DNA of 64,000 nucleotides from Nitzschia putrida (GCA_016586335.1 BLYE01000191.1:28204-92203); one strand, 5' to 3'. Numbered from the stretch's first letter, positions 10,111-21,983 are shown. Numbers and translations are program-made. The notes: generated by a model not told the origin, from the sequence alone.

Positions 10111-10619
10111 ATGAAACTATTCTACAGTATTTGATTATTTTGTACCATGATGATGGCGTGTTTGTACTCGTATTATCGTATTTGTACCTCTACCATCCAA
10201 AACTTCGAGTCCAAGTGATCATTTGATTCCATCGAGTCCACTTCACCGTAGTTGCTTTTGGGCGCGCCGCCGTGGTGGCAGCAGCAGCCGCGCCAATGAT
10301 GAAGAGGAGGAGGGCTTCAGGCTTCACACAACAACAACACCACCACTGTGGACGGGCGTAGAAAGAGCTGTTGGCTTTTTTTTTTGTTCCATCACCACTA
10401 CCCACTAACACCAATACAACTGTACTGTACAGTACTCGTACAACACACTTCCAAACAACACGTAAGTTAGACCAACATGATGTGATTTCTGGGAATACCT
10501 CCGCACCACCAACCCAAGCTTCAACCTTTTGGCTCACCAATAAACCACCCACTACTGTTGTTGCTACTGCTGCTTCCACAACACTAACAACAGCACCAAC
10601 CGACGACAACAGCAAAACC
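10111..10619. other. Intergenic region and 5' leader of DPY-30 gene
   Basis: Contains a GCC/CAG-rich stretch (about 10265-10300), a T run at 10378-10386 and CAA/ACC-rich DNA. The DPY-30 frame stays open upstream to 10371, and a GTAAG site lies at about 10460, so a 5'-UTR intron is possible. No other gene is seen. Confidence 0.4.
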
Positions 10620-11348
10620 ATGTCAGCACCTTCTCCCTACGGAAACCAAGGACAACTAAGCTACCAACAGTTGCAACAACAACAAAAACAGTTGCAAAGC
10701 ATGTTGGCGGCGCAACAACAAATGCAACCGGGGATGCAACAAGGCATGCAGCAGGGAATGAATCAAGGCATGAACCCCAACATGCAGCAGCAAATGAACC
10801 AAGGGATGAACCAAGGTATGCAGCAGCAAATGAACCAGGGCATGAATCAAGGAATGAACCAAGGAATGAACCAAGGCATGTCTGGTATGATGAATCAGCA
10901 GAACCAGCAGCAACAGGGGATGCAGCAGAGTTATCAGCAAAATCCACAAGCCCTTCAACAGTCGCAGATGCAACAGCAGCAGCAGCAGCAACAACAACAA
11001 CAACAGCAAATGAAGGTCAACAATGGGGCTCCTACTCCTGGATCGGCGCAGATGCAGTCGCTTCCTATTCGAGCCTATTTGGATCAAACCGTCGTTCCTA
11101 TTTTGTTGGATGGTACGTTCATATTCTTGGATTGTTTTGCACCTACCGGTAGTATCAGTAGCATTTCACTCACTCATTTCCAAACAATGTATACGTTGCT
11201 TTTCTTGTCTACAGGCATGTCAGAACTCGTCAAGGAGCGACCCGCCAATCCCATTGAATACTTGGCTGCCTATCTGGTGCGTCACGATCCTCAACGTGCC
11301 GGAGCAGCCCCTGCTCAAATGGGCGGCCAAAACAATCAAATGCGTTAG
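10620..11348 (+). CDS. DPY30: DPY-30 domain protein with Q/N/M-rich N-terminal tail
   Basis: Two exons, 10620..11112 and 11215..11348, giving 208 residues. The 102 bp intron has GTACGT..ACAG ends and is a multiple of three without stops, so the unspliced frame also stays open. Splicing is supported by homology: IRAYLDQTVVPILLDG must join MSELVKERPANPIEYLAAYL to make the DPY-30 helical hairpin. DPY-30/Sdc1 dimerises and docks on ASH2 in COMPASS/MLL histone H3K4 methyltransferases. The N-terminal 130 residues are almost entirely Gln, Met, Asn and Gly in repeating GMNQ and GMQQ units, ending in a Gln run. Such a tail is absent from the roughly 100-residue animal protein. Confidence 0.9.
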   Translation: MSAPSPYGNQGQLSYQQLQQQQKQLQSMLAAQQQMQPGMQQGMQQGMNQGMNPNMQQQMNQGMNQGMQQQMNQGMNQGMNQGMNQGMSGMMNQQNQQQQGMQQSYQQNPQALQQSQMQQQQQQQQQQQQQMKVNNGAPTPGSAQMQSLPIRAYLDQTVVPILLDGTFIFLDCFAPTGSISSISLTHFQTMYTLLFLSTGMSELVKERPANPIEYLAAYLVRHDPQRAGAAPAQMGGQNNQMR

Positions 11349-11692
11349 TCTGTTCGTTGGAAGAAGATGATGATACTATTCTTATATGGCTTGCGATGTT
11401 TTCATTTCTTGGACATCCAACCTACCAGGTATTTCTACTGTACCTGTAATGCTTTTAGTGTAATCCCCTATAAACGTCTACAACAAATGTTGTGTTGTCA
11501 TTGCGTTAGAGAACCACACCAAAGCTATGAATGCGCCTCTACAACAACTACGTTCCATGCACATCCATAGGAGATTTGGATAATACTTTTTAGAGAGGAA
11601 TGCACGTTATTCTATCCCAACAGAACGACAAAACGAATGACATCAGTGGATGACAAACCCAAAGATAATTGATAGACAGTTCAAGGGGATGC
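11349..11692. other. Convergent 3' region between DPY-30 and calmodulin
   Basis: About 340 bp between two convergent stop codons. It should hold both 3' UTRs. I see no open frame or repeat of interest. Confidence 0.5.
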
Positions 11693-13091
<1,399 letters not shown>

Positions 13092-13469
13092 ATGTTTAGT
13101 TCTTCTTGGAACAAGACCACTTCTCGTCGACCATGGGAATCTCCCACGGCAGGTATTGGATATCATGGATTCTTTCCAACCGCCAATACCACTCGTTGTG
13201 AGGAGGGCACATCTCCAGAGAAAATTGACATTCGAGCCCCTCCCTCTCCCAACAACCCCTACAAGGAACAAATTGAACAACTACAAAAGGAGCTAGATGA
13301 ACCGTGTCAAACGTGTCTATATACGGGAGTTGGAGTTTGTGTGGGACTTTCTCTCTATTTTGTTCAACTAGCAACGGATGAAACGACACTTCCCAAGAAT
13401 CGACGTTTCCTTTGGATTTGTTCGGCGGGTTCGTTAGTGTTGGGAGCCGTTCGATGGCATCTTGGATAA
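13092..13469 (+). CDS. Small two-helix membrane protein, DUF4536/DMAC1-like
   Basis: 125 residues. The N-terminal 60 are polar and Ser/Pro/Thr-rich. A helix with EQIEQLQKELDEPCQTCLY leads into a first hydrophobic segment (TGVGVCVGLSLYFVQLA), then a short charged loop (DETTLPKNRR) and a second hydrophobic segment (FLWICSAGSLVLGAVRW). A Cys-x-x-Cys just before a Gly-rich membrane helix recalls DUF4536 proteins such as DMAC1/TMEM261, which assist assembly of respiratory complex I. That link rests on one short motif and is weak. It is convergent with the phosphomutase gene, with 49 bp between stops. Confidence 0.55.
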   Translation: MFSSSWNKTTSRRPWESPTAGIGYHGFFPTANTTRCEEGTSPEKIDIRAPPSPNNPYKEQIEQLQKELDEPCQTCLYTGVGVCVGLSLYFVQLATDETTLPKNRRFLWICSAGSLVLGAVRWHLG

Positions 13470-13518
13470 ATAATAGGGTTTTCCATGGTATTGGTGGTGG
13501 CGGCGGCGATGGTGATTG

Positions 13519-15494
13519 CTAATTTCGTTTCAATCCATTCTTGGCGGGTTCCAGCAATTTGTCCAAGACGTAAGGAGCCATGTCAGCAAGTTCTTTCGAG
13601 ACTTGTTCGCGAGAGACGCCGGGGTTTCCTTTCATTTCAATGTAAAACTTGAATTTGGGTTCGGTTCCACTTGGACGGAATTGTACTGTGCATCCGTTAG
13701 TGAAACAAAGGGTCATCATAGTGGCAGCGGGTAAGGTGGCCTTGTTGTCGGGTTGGCTTGAGTCGTAGCCCACACCCAAGTCTCGGATCGACTGGATAGT
13801 GTAGGGGCTCACGTCGACAGCATCATAGGTTCCGCCACCCCGAATTCGTTCCAATAGCATTTCTCCCACTTTGGGATCTTCCAAAATATAATAGCCATTG
13901 TAGGTTACAAACTCACCATAGGTATCATAGAGCTTTTGCATGTGTTCTTGAAGTGTGTACCCGTTGCGATAGGCAAACATAGCCAGTTCGCTCATGACGG
14001 CCATGGCGCTCACACCATCCTTGTCAAAAATCACATCCCCACAGGCAAATCCAATTGCTTCTTCGTACGCAAACAAATGTCGGTGTCCTTCTTTCGACAA
14101 GGCGGCCGAACGCGAACCAATCCACTTGAAACCGGTCAAGGTACTCTCAAAGTGGAACCCTTCTCTGCGTGCAATTTCCGCCAACATTTGCGACGAGACT
14201 ATGGAGGCGCACATGGATACGGTCTATTCAAAGAATCGAATACAAAAAACAACAACGACAGCAAGTGAGACAAAAAACGGACTTGTTGACACAAAATAGC
14301 AAAAAACCATTTGTAGAAACGCACTTCTTTGCTGGAACGACCAATTTGGGTCCACAACCAATGACCCAACAACACACCAATTTGATCCCCACTGAAAATA
14401 GTCCATTCCCCTGTGGACCGATGTCGCTCGGCTACGGCCAACCGGTCCGCATCGGGGTCATTGGCCAAAACAATGTCGCATTGGTTGGTTTCCGAGAATT
14501 CCTTGGCAAGATCCAAGGCACCGGATTCTTCAGGATTGGGAAAGGAGACGGTAGGAAATTCCGGATTGGGGTCTTGTTGAGAAGGAACCAGATGAAGTGT
14601 TGGCAAGTCGAATGCTTGAAAGATGCGCTGGGCAAAGGGTAGGCCGACACCGTGCATGGCGGTATAGGCAAAGACTGGTGGGGCAAGAGATACGGAAGGG
14701 TCGGAAGGAATACTAGCCTGACCGGTCTTCAAACCACTTGCCACCAATTTCTCAATGTACGCATCCTTCATTGTTTGAGTAATGTCTGGTCGTCCGAGGC
14801 CAAGGGTAGGATTGTTGGGATATTGTGCTCGTCGTTCTTGGAGCAATTTTCCATAGTCGGTCCAGGGAGTCAAGTTCTTTAGAATCTCTGCAGCAATTTG
14901 TTGATCAATGGGTGCACGAATTTGACAAGCATCGCTGGCATATACTTTGTATCCATCGTCTTGTTTAGGATTGTGAGATGCGGTCACCATGATACCTGCT
15001 ACTGCTCCCAATTGTCGAACGGTAAAGGGAACCATGGGTGTATGCACCAAACCATCGAGCAGAATACAGTCAATTCCCGCTTCTTGGAATACTAGAGCGG
15101 AAAGAACGGCAAAGGAAAGGGAAGAGATTTGCATTTCGGTATTGGCACGGTGGTCGTATCCAATGACGACCGAGAGCTTTTCGGTCGAATGGGGGAAGTT
15201 GGCCAGACAATACTTGGCGATTCCTTGTGCCGTTTGGAGAACTGTTAGATCGTTCATGGAGAGAGGTCCAGGTCGCATAGCAGCACGTAGACCTGCTGTT
15301 CCAAAACTGATTCGACTGTCGTCAAGAGCAAACAATTTCGCGAGTTGATTGGCAGCATGGGTATCGGAGGATTCTTTGGTTGCTTGCTCCATGAGGTTGC
15401 GAACATATGCAGCAGTGGTTGGGTTTGGGTCCATGTCAACCCATTTCTTGGCTATTGACACCAGTTGGATTGTCTTGTCATCGTTGTTGGACAT
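13519..15494 (-). CDS. PGM2: Phosphoglucomutase/phosphopentomutase, PGM2 type
   Basis: Two exons, 15494..14325 and 14223..13519, giving about 624 residues, close to the roughly 610 of PGM2. Alpha-D-phosphohexomutase signatures are all present: FGTAGLRAAM at the N-terminus, the phosphoserine loop VTASHNPKQDDGYKVY, the metal loop NDPDADRLAVAE, the sugar-binding loop FAYEEAIGF and the phosphate-binding RPSGTEPKFKFY. PGM2 proteins interconvert ribose-1-P/ribose-5-P and glucose-1-P/glucose-6-P. The intron (102 bp) is placed where GRSSKE joins TVSMCASIVSSQM. The frame remains open for 77 codons upstream of 15494 with two further in-frame starts; that extension is Ser/Thr/Arg-rich and could be a transit peptide, but I prefer the ATG that opens the family domain. 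Confidence 0.93.
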
Positions 15495-16333
15495 GGTGGG
15501 TCCAGTTTGATACGATATGGGTTTCGGAGTCGTTTGTTTGTTTGGGTACTCGTAGTTGGAGTGGGCAGAAGAAGAAATATATGGGAATCTTCTTGTTGAG
15601 AACTCACGTGTCGACGAATCGAGTCGGAGGAATCCAGTAGTGAATTCGATCTTGACAGAACTCTCGAAAGCCACTTCCAGTAGTAGTGCGAGTTGTAAAC
15701 GCCCTTTCATCTGTCGTTTGTGCATTCGTACCTTTGTCTTGTCAGGCTTTATATCGAAAGAAGTCCACAGACTTGTATCGATAGATCAGTGAGTGTAAGG
15801 ATCAGCAGAATCTTTTGAAAATACAAGATTCTCCTCCTAGAACAAGTATGGGAATACGGCAGAAAGAGTACATGATACACTAATATAAACTACCAAACGC
15901 TTCTTGCTGGTGGCAGCAGATGTAAGGCATGCAGCATTACTCTAGAAGTTTAATACTAGCTATTTCTAACTATCGTATTTCATAACTCGTTCGCAACCCT
16001 CCCCGACCCACCACCAGCCGCCGCCGCCGCCAGAACCTACGTGAAGTGATGAGGTTGTCACAGTGACAAACGAGCGACTGAAAAAGCAGAATTTTTGGCG
16101 GCAGCAGCAGCGCGAATTTTTCCCATGGTAGGAAAGTCACGTAGAAAGGCACATGTCCAGGGTCACAGTCAATTTTCCACCCAACACCGCCCGCAAGTCG
16201 TGCTGCCGGGGGTTGGCAAGTGGCAAGCAAGCAAAAACAAAAGCAACGCACTCCTCTCGTGGTGGACGTTGTTCATTGCTGTTGTTCTCAGAAACCCACT
16301 TTTTTAGTATCCACTTAGACCTTGACTATTACC
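15495..16333. other. Divergent intergenic region, PGM2 / calmodulin-like
   Basis: About 840 bp. It contains a (GCC)n run at about 16017-16031 and a GGCAGC-rich stretch near 16100. The PGM2 frame stays open up to 15725. No RNA gene or transposon end is visible. Confidence 0.4.
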
Positions 16334-17214
16334 ATGGCAGACAGAGACTTGTCAGAAGATGAAGTTGCCGATCTTAAGGAGGCCTTCGCTATGTTCGATA
16401 TCAACGGAGATGGTAGGTGCTGACTTCAACGCAATGAGGTCACGTTGGATCTTTTGTACGATGTGTGGTCTTGGAATGTTCCAAGTAAGCAAGAGTTTTG
16501 GAATCCCAGCTGCCCATGTGTTTTTGATCCTTGGAGCAACAATTGGAGATTGACATACAACAATTCGTTGGTCCATGGATCCAAGCCTTGGAAGAGATTC
16601 GAGTTCCGAACCTTGCTGGCTAAAGTCAAGGTCTTCAATCACGAACCACACCCGTTTAGATTCTGGCATGAATATTCTGTTTTCTCCCCCCACGGGCGAA
16701 TTGCCTAGTGACGCTCGATACTAACATGGTCTTTTCCTGTTTTACTATCCAAATATAGGAACTATCGAGCTTCATGAGCTCCAACAAGTCATGAGGAAGC
16801 TCGGACAGAACCCTTCCGAGGCCGAGTTGATTGAAATGATCAACTCTGTCGATGACAACGGAGACAACGAAATCGATTTTGAGGAATTCCTTATCTTGAT
16901 GAAGTCGCGCATCGGTGAGCGGGATCCAGAAAAGGAGTTGCGAGATGCCTTTGCTGTCTTTGATACCGATGGCAGTGGTTCTATTGACCGAAAAGAACTA
17001 AAGCGATTGATGAAGAAGCTAGGCCAAGCACTTACAGAGGCTGAGCTTGATGCCATGATGGATGAGGTCGACACCAACGGTGACGGTGAAATCAGTTTTG
17101 AGGAGTTCAAGGCAATGATGGTACGTACAACGAATTGCTTTCCTTTGTGTCGCGTAGAAACATCCTGTTGTCTTACACAATCTCCTGCTATACTTTATGC
17201 TTTAGACTTCGTAA
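16334..17214 (+). CDS. Calmodulin-like EF-hand protein
   Basis: Three exons: 16334..16412, 16759..17120 and 17206..17214, again 149 residues. The last exon holds only Thr, Ser and the stop. The protein begins MADRDLSEDEVADLKEAFAM and has four EF-hand loops: DINGDGTIELHE, DDNGDNEIDFEE, DTDGSGSIDRKE and DTNGDGEISFEE. In loop 2 the usual Gly at position 6 is Asn, a change that can weaken calcium binding; the others look functional. It is clearly diverged from the calmodulin 4 kb away. The first intron (346 bp) splits the same Gly codon in the same phase as in that gene, which argues for a common intron-bearing ancestor. Partners are unknown. Confidence 0.93.
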
Positions 17215-17514
17215 ATTTATTGTGGGGCGCTCTTGCATGTGTTCGTTGTTTAAATCTCCCATTATCCTCTCCTGCTTCGAAAGGAGGATCGCCAGGATGG
17301 ATTCCACTATTATGGATGAATGCCATACGTCTTGTACTGAAGGCAAACTAATGCTAGAATCATCGGAGTTAATTGTTTCTAAGAGAGTGTTTCTGTTGGA
17401 CTATCCATGTAGTACACTGGTAGTATGCAGGATTACTCCCACAGATGTAGAAATGGCAAAATTCGATGGACATGAGTGATATTAATGTACAATACTGTCA
17501 GGCAGTCAGGAAGA
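17215..17514. other. Convergent 3' region
   Basis: 300 bp between convergent stops of the calmodulin-like and CWC16 genes. The unspliced calmodulin-like frame continues a little here, but homology ends at 17120. Nothing else is seen. Confidence 0.4.
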
Positions 17515-18582
17515 TTAGTCACTGTCCGAGGTGGAACCATAGTCACCCAACAACCCTGCGAGACCCAAAGCCGCTGCAGGTTGGGACGTCACAGTATGAT
17601 CGTCTGTCATAGTTGCCGTATTCTCCACACGACGGGCGTCTCCCAAGATTCGTAGAGGAACCTTGCGCTTTTGTTTGTTGGAGGGTGCTTGTTGCATTGG
17701 ATCATCCATGGGTGATGGAATGGATGAAGACACAATCGCAGATACTACCGTTTCTGGTTGTTCCGATTGGAGGAGTGCACGTCGCTTTCCTTTTCGCGAC
17801 ACATATTTCTTGTCCAATATAGACGATTGACGCAATTGCGAAAACGCTTGTTGCTCGGATTGTCTCGGACGACCATAGACAGTCGATCGACTGGTGCAAA
17901 CATCTTCCAGGGTGTCTGTTTCTAAATGTTCCATTCCCGCTCTCCATCCCAACCGTTGGGCACTGCTGAGTCGTCGCTTTTTGGATTTCCTATCGATCCG
18001 GAAGGATGCTCGTATTTTCTGGTTGAGACTGGCATCTTGTAGTGTGGTTTGTGCATTGAGGGATTGGAGTTGTTCCAAGGTTTCTCGTTCGGTGAGGGCT
18101 TTCCTCTTTCCTTGCGAAGCAGTCTCGAGGCGTGAGAGAGCAGACGTAGATGTAGCTTCATCATTCGATGACAAGGGTGGATTGGAAACAATCGTATCGT
18201 CATCCTCATGAGCACGTCGAACACCCTCGACATAGTCAAAACCTCGGGCTTGAGGGTTGGTTCGTATTCTCCAGGGGTGCTGACACCGGCGACATTTCAT
18301 CTGGAATTCCCAAATGGGAGTGGTGAAGTAGTTTTCGCCAGTAGAGACTTTTTCTGCGTCAAACCTAGTACCTCGACCAATCGAATGTAGATGTTTGCAA
18401 CCTGGTCCTAGACAGAAACCACGATAAGGGAGTTCAAACCGGACAATATTCTTGGTGGAGAGACGGACTCCCGCCTGAGAAGCAGCAAAAGCATTCTTGG
18501 ATTTCTTCTTGTATTGTCCTGATTCGAAATATTCTGGAGGTAAGTAGTAGCCATCGGCTTGAGTGGCAGCAAGGGAGGACAT
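17515..18582 (-). CDS. CWC16/YJU2-family splicing factor (CCDC130/YJU2B-like)
   Basis: 355 residues, intronless. After MSSLAATQADGYYLPPEYF the conserved core appears: VRFELPYRGFCLGPGCKHL, GRGTRFDAEKVSTGENYFTT, IWEFQMKCRRCQHPWRIRT and ANPQARGFDYVEG-like residues. Two Cys pairs (C..C in FCLGPGC and CRRC) fit the zinc-binding site of this family. Members join the spliceosome around the catalytic steps; YJU2 acts at branching, while CCDC130/YJU2B is less well defined. The remaining 200 residues are charged and of low complexity, rich in Ser, Gln and Arg, as in relatives. It is divergent from the Lys/Arg-rich gene with 193 bp between starts. Confidence 0.88.
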   Translation of the reverse strand: MSSLAATQADGYYLPPEYFESGQYKKKSKNAFAASQAGVRLSTKNIVRFELPYRGFCLGPGCKHLHSIGRGTRFDAEKVSTGENYFTTPIWEFQMKCRRCQHPWRIRTNPQARGFDYVEGVRRAHEDDDTIVSNPPLSSNDEATSTSALSRLETASQGKRKALTERETLEQLQSLNAQTTLQDASLNQKIRASFRIDRKSKKRRLSSAQRLGWRAGMEHLETDTLEDVCTSRSTVYGRPRQSEQQAFSQLRQSSILDKKYVSRKGKRRALLQSEQPETVVSAIVSSSIPSPMDDPMQQAPSNKQKRKVPLRILGDARRVENTATMTDDHTVTSQPAAALGLAGLLGDYGSTSDSD

Positions 18583-18775
18583 GGTCAGCCAGCGTCTTCT
18601 ATCGGGCCGTTCATGGCGGATTAGGAATGTTGGGAAGAATGGTCAGCGTCAACGTACACAGGAACAGACTTAGGCCCTTTTCCACGTAGGGCCACAACAA
18701 CCACTGCCATTTTCTCAATCATCACTCACTAACCTTGAATATTGCCATCTTGACCGAAATGTACGTGTCCAGAAC

Positions 18776-19882
18776 ATGCCATTGCCAATTTCGTTTCAAG
18801 ATTTGACCATCCGTGTGCATCACCCGATTGATACTCATTTACCGAAAGGAATTGACTTGCCTGAAACGACTTTGACTGCTGTCCCTTGGACCCTTGCTAC
18901 CACCGAGACCTCGTCAACCTCCACTGGCCACGATTTTCCCAATCTGCACTATCTAGAGCTTCGCCGAGAACAAAATCAAGCCTTCGCCGATGACTGTCTT
19001 CAGCAGGGAAACCAAGAATTAATTTTGCTCAACACATCCAAAGCACAGGAATTCTTCCAGCAAGGACTGGATTTGGTACCAGATCACATTCCAATCCTTT
19101 TGGCACAGGTGCGATTGTGGATGCAATTGTCTGCAACCTTGCATTCAGCGAATCTTGTTTCCGTTACCACCATTCGCACACAAATCAACCACATCTTGGA
19201 ATTGGATCCTCAGAACCAGGATGCCCAGCAACTGTCCAAGCAGTTGCTCACCAACTCGACTGCCCACAAGACCACCAAACAATTGCAACAAGCACGAACT
19301 CGTCCAACTCCTGGGTTTACCTTAAAGCATGAGTCTTCATCTGCCTATCAGGATGCTCTCATGGAGCGGAACATTCTTCTGGCAGATGACGTTTCACTCA
19401 TGCCAACCATGGAAGGGGGACCAGAAGCTGAGGATCACGATGTCGCACCTTCTAGACGTTCTAAGGACAAGAAAAAGAAGAAACGTAGGCGACGATACGA
19501 CACATCATCTTCAGACGATTCCTCTTCTGGGTATTCCAGCGACTCTTCGGATGATCGGCGGGAACGACGACGGCGTTATCGTCGGAAACGACGTCATAAG
19601 CGGAAACATCATCGCAGGGACCACGATGAGGACGACGGCGAGTCGCAAGGAGCAGAGAGTGACCGGGGCACCACCAGCAAGAATCACCGAGAGGCACAAA
19701 CTCAAAGCCCTCGACAAAACGATGCTGCTGCGACAGAAAATCAGGTAGAAAAGGACGACAACTCTGACGTGTCGAACAAGAAGAGTCGCAAACATCGACA
19801 CCGACGGCGTGGTTCCCACAAGAAGCGCAAGCGAGAGAAACGACGAAGGCGTGACGACTCCAGTAGTGCCAGCAACGACTAG
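18776..19882 (+). CDS. Helical-repeat protein with Lys/Arg/Ser-rich tail
   Basis: 368 residues. Residues about 60-150 are alpha-helical with TPR-like spacing (QNQAFADDCLQQGNQELILL, KAQEFFQQGLDLVPDHIPIL, HILELDPQNQDAQQLSKQLL). From about residue 220 to the end the protein is extremely basic, with KKKKKRRRRYD, clusters of Ser-Asp repeats and RRRYRRKRRHKRKHHRRD. Such RS/KR-rich tails are typical of nuclear speckle and RNA-processing proteins, for example TTC14 types. Its divergent pairing with a splicing factor fits that idea but proves nothing. No catalytic motif is visible. It is convergent with the TcdA-like gene, with 32 bp between the stops. Confidence 0.7.
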   Translation: MPLPISFQDLTIRVHHPIDTHLPKGIDLPETTLTAVPWTLATTETSSTSTGHDFPNLHYLELRREQNQAFADDCLQQGNQELILLNTSKAQEFFQQGLDLVPDHIPILLAQVRLWMQLSATLHSANLVSVTTIRTQINHILELDPQNQDAQQLSKQLLTNSTAHKTTKQLQQARTRPTPGFTLKHESSSAYQDALMERNILLADDVSLMPTMEGGPEAEDHDVAPSRRSKDKKKKKRRRRYDTSSSDDSSSGYSSDSSDDRRERRRRYRRKRRHKRKHHRRDHDEDDGESQGAESDRGTTSKNHREAQTQSPRQNDAAATENQVEKDDNSDVSNKKSRKHRHRRRGSHKKRKREKRRRRDDSSSASND

Positions 19883-19914
19883 AAAGGACTCCATTAAACG
19901 ATTCAATAGATTGT

Positions 19915-21309
19915 CTAGAATACCTGCCCACTTTGTTCACGAACGGCAGCCAAGCGCTTCTCTATTCGCTGCTGCACCGGTTCGGGAATGCTAGAGCGCC
20001 CCTTCTCATCATAGGCGGCAATGGCGTGGGAACTCATCAACACCATGTTATCTGGACGAGCTGGCAATGTCCAATCCCAACGGACAAATTCCAAGACAGT
20101 TCCTAGCCGAGCACCAGTCACTGCACAGCAGTTTCTCCAAACACCCATCAAATATTCGATATCATCAATGTCCATTTCCAAAGGTCCTTTGTAGCACTCG
20201 GCATTGTCTTTGTCTACAACGACTTGCAAACTGCCATTGTTGATTTGCTCTTCTCGGCGCTTCAAATGCTGGAACTTTCGATGACGTACGGTTCTGCCAA
20301 TGCGTTCCCCAGTTACTGGTTGAGGAATGGGTTTGTCTCCTAGCTCACACATTGCCATGGATGCCAAACTCTGTCCCATAATGGCTGGCATGGGTCCCAA
20401 AACTGGAAGTACACGGATTCTCATTCCATCCACATTTCCAAATTGGGATTTGTCGGTCTCGCTTTTTTGACTCTCGGTCAAATCGGCCAACTTGGCTACC
20501 GACATTTCGGAGCTATACAAAATAGTCAGCTGATCCATATCATCCAAATATGTATCATCGGTAAATGCTGGATTGTCTTTGGTCAAACGTTTCATAGTTT
20601 GTCTCAACTTGCTAGCCAATGGATCCTTGGCGGCAGTGCGAAGGTCCGAAATATGCAACCGCGTCATGTCCGATTTACCACCGGCTCCCATGCAAGACAA
20701 AACTCGAATCTTGTTTTGAATACAGTAGGTCAACAAGGCAGCCTTGGTAGGAACGTCATCAATACAGTCAATGACCATATCCCAATCATGTTCTTTATTG
20801 TCAGCCGAAGTGGCCAACAACGTTGGTCCAGTTTCTTGCGTGTACATTTCGACTCTGGTCTCAGCAGTCACACCAAGTTCCTGACAAAATCTGGCGACGC
20901 AAGTCACTTTGGGAATACCCACATCAGCCAATGTAGCACAGGCATGACGATTCAAACTCGACAACGTGACTTGATCGAAATCAATCAATCGCAATCGTTC
21001 CTGGATACCACCACGGGCCAACATGACAGCAGTATGAGAACCTACACCACCAAGCCCAACGACACAGACCTTGGCTTTTTGAATAGCCTTGATTCCTTCT
21101 TCTCCAAAGTATAGAGTATGTCTGGAGAGTTGTTCTTCCCGTAGTTCCGTGGGGACGGATTTGGCAGTAGGTTCCAAGCCTCTCTTGGACTCTTTGCGGC
21201 TTTTCTTGGGAGCATCCTTGAAGAGACTAAGTATAGCATACGTGCAAGTAGAACCTAGCACAATACCCGCTAGAAGGGTTATTGGCAAGGAGGGTGATGA
21301 TGAATGCAT
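19915..21309 (-). CDS. TCD1: tRNA threonylcarbamoyladenosine dehydratase (TcdA/Tcd1-like E1-superfamily enzyme)
   Basis: 464 residues, intronless. A single N-terminal hydrophobic segment (ITLLAGIVLGSTCTYAILSL) is followed by a basic stretch, as in the yeast mitochondrial-outer-membrane Tcd1/Tcd2. The ThiF/E1 fold begins with RHTLYFGEEGIKAIQKAKV and the nucleotide-binding VVGLGGVGSHTAVMLAR. LIDFDQVTLSSLNRHACAT and DMVIDCIDDVPTKAALL follow, both diagnostic of the TcdA/CsdL group, with VLSCMGAGGKSDMTRL after them. These enzymes cyclise t6A37 to ct6A in tRNAs reading ANN codons, using ATP. The C-terminal 150 residues (ITGERIGRTVRHRKF-like and later) are lineage-specific. It shares a short divergent promoter region with the acidic-protein gene. 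Confidence 0.9.
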   Translation of the reverse strand: MHSSSPSLPITLLAGIVLGSTCTYAILSLFKDAPKKSRKESKRGLEPTAKSVPTELREEQLSRHTLYFGEEGIKAIQKAKVCVVGLGGVGSHTAVMLARGGIQERLRLIDFDQVTLSSLNRHACATLADVGIPKVTCVARFCQELGVTAETRVEMYTQETGPTLLATSADNKEHDWDMVIDCIDDVPTKAALLTYCIQNKIRVLSCMGAGGKSDMTRLHISDLRTAAKDPLASKLRQTMKRLTKDNPAFTDDTYLDDMDQLTILYSSEMSVAKLADLTESQKSETDKSQFGNVDGMRIRVLPVLGPMPAIMGQSLASMAMCELGDKPIPQPVTGERIGRTVRHRKFQHLKRREEQINNGSLQVVVDKDNAECYKGPLEMDIDDIEYLMGVWRNCCAVTGARLGTVLEFVRWDWTLPARPDNMVLMSSHAIAAYDEKGRSSIPEPVQQRIEKRLAAVREQSGQVF

Positions 21310-21473
21310 GGTGGGGGTTCAGTTGTTGGAACTGACAATGTGGAGGAATGGATGGATGAGGGAGGTTGGTTTTCATTGTATCACGGATTATACGTCACGA
21401 GTTTAGTCACGATATTCAATCGCCAATGGCGATGGCAAAAGTTGCACAACACCCCTGTTGATGATGGTTGGAC

Positions 21474-21983
21474 ATGTCGGCACCATCCAACAACGATACC
21501 AGCAACAATCCCAGAAATGCCGAGGAGATATCGATCAATGTAGCTCATACCCCCGAACAAGATCAGGGAGACTCTGTTAGTGGCTCTACCGAAGACAGAT
21601 TCGATCGGAACGAGGACGAGGACGACCTGTCGTATAACAGCTTCTTAGACGAGGATGATTCCTTTCAACGTGAACTGGATGCCGAGTTGGATCTACAAAT
21701 ATCCGAGATGATGAATGAAACTAGTCGCCATATTGAGCAAGAGTTGCAAAAGCAGATTGATGAACAGTTTCAAAATCAATTGGACGAACAAATGGATCAA
21801 TATTATGCGAAAGCACTCTACAGAACTAACGACGATGCAGATTCTTCGACTGATATCCAGGGTGTACCTTCCAAAACTTCAAACCCTGTCAAAGATGGCA
21901 CAACAACAATACAGGACGTCAATATTCAAATACAACATGTGATAGACCAGTACAAAGATTCGCTCAAACTCCAGGATGGCTGA
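21474..21983 (+). CDS. Hypothetical acidic coiled-coil protein
   Basis: 169 residues from the ATG at 21474. The first 60 residues are Asn/Asp/Glu-rich. Residues about 65-115 have strong coiled-coil character with regularly spaced hydrophobics and many Gln/Glu (ELDAELDLQISEMMNE, IEQELQKQIDEQFQNQLDEQ). No known domain is recognised. The gene is separated from the divergent TcdA-like gene by 164 bp. Codon use and the open frame look normal for this window, so I take it as real. Confidence 0.6.
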   Translation: MSAPSNNDTSNNPRNAEEISINVAHTPEQDQGDSVSGSTEDRFDRNEDEDDLSYNSFLDEDDSFQRELDAELDLQISEMMNETSRHIEQELQKQIDEQFQNQLDEQMDQYYAKALYRTNDDADSSTDIQGVPSKTSNPVKDGTTTIQDVNIQIQHVIDQYKDSLKLQDG

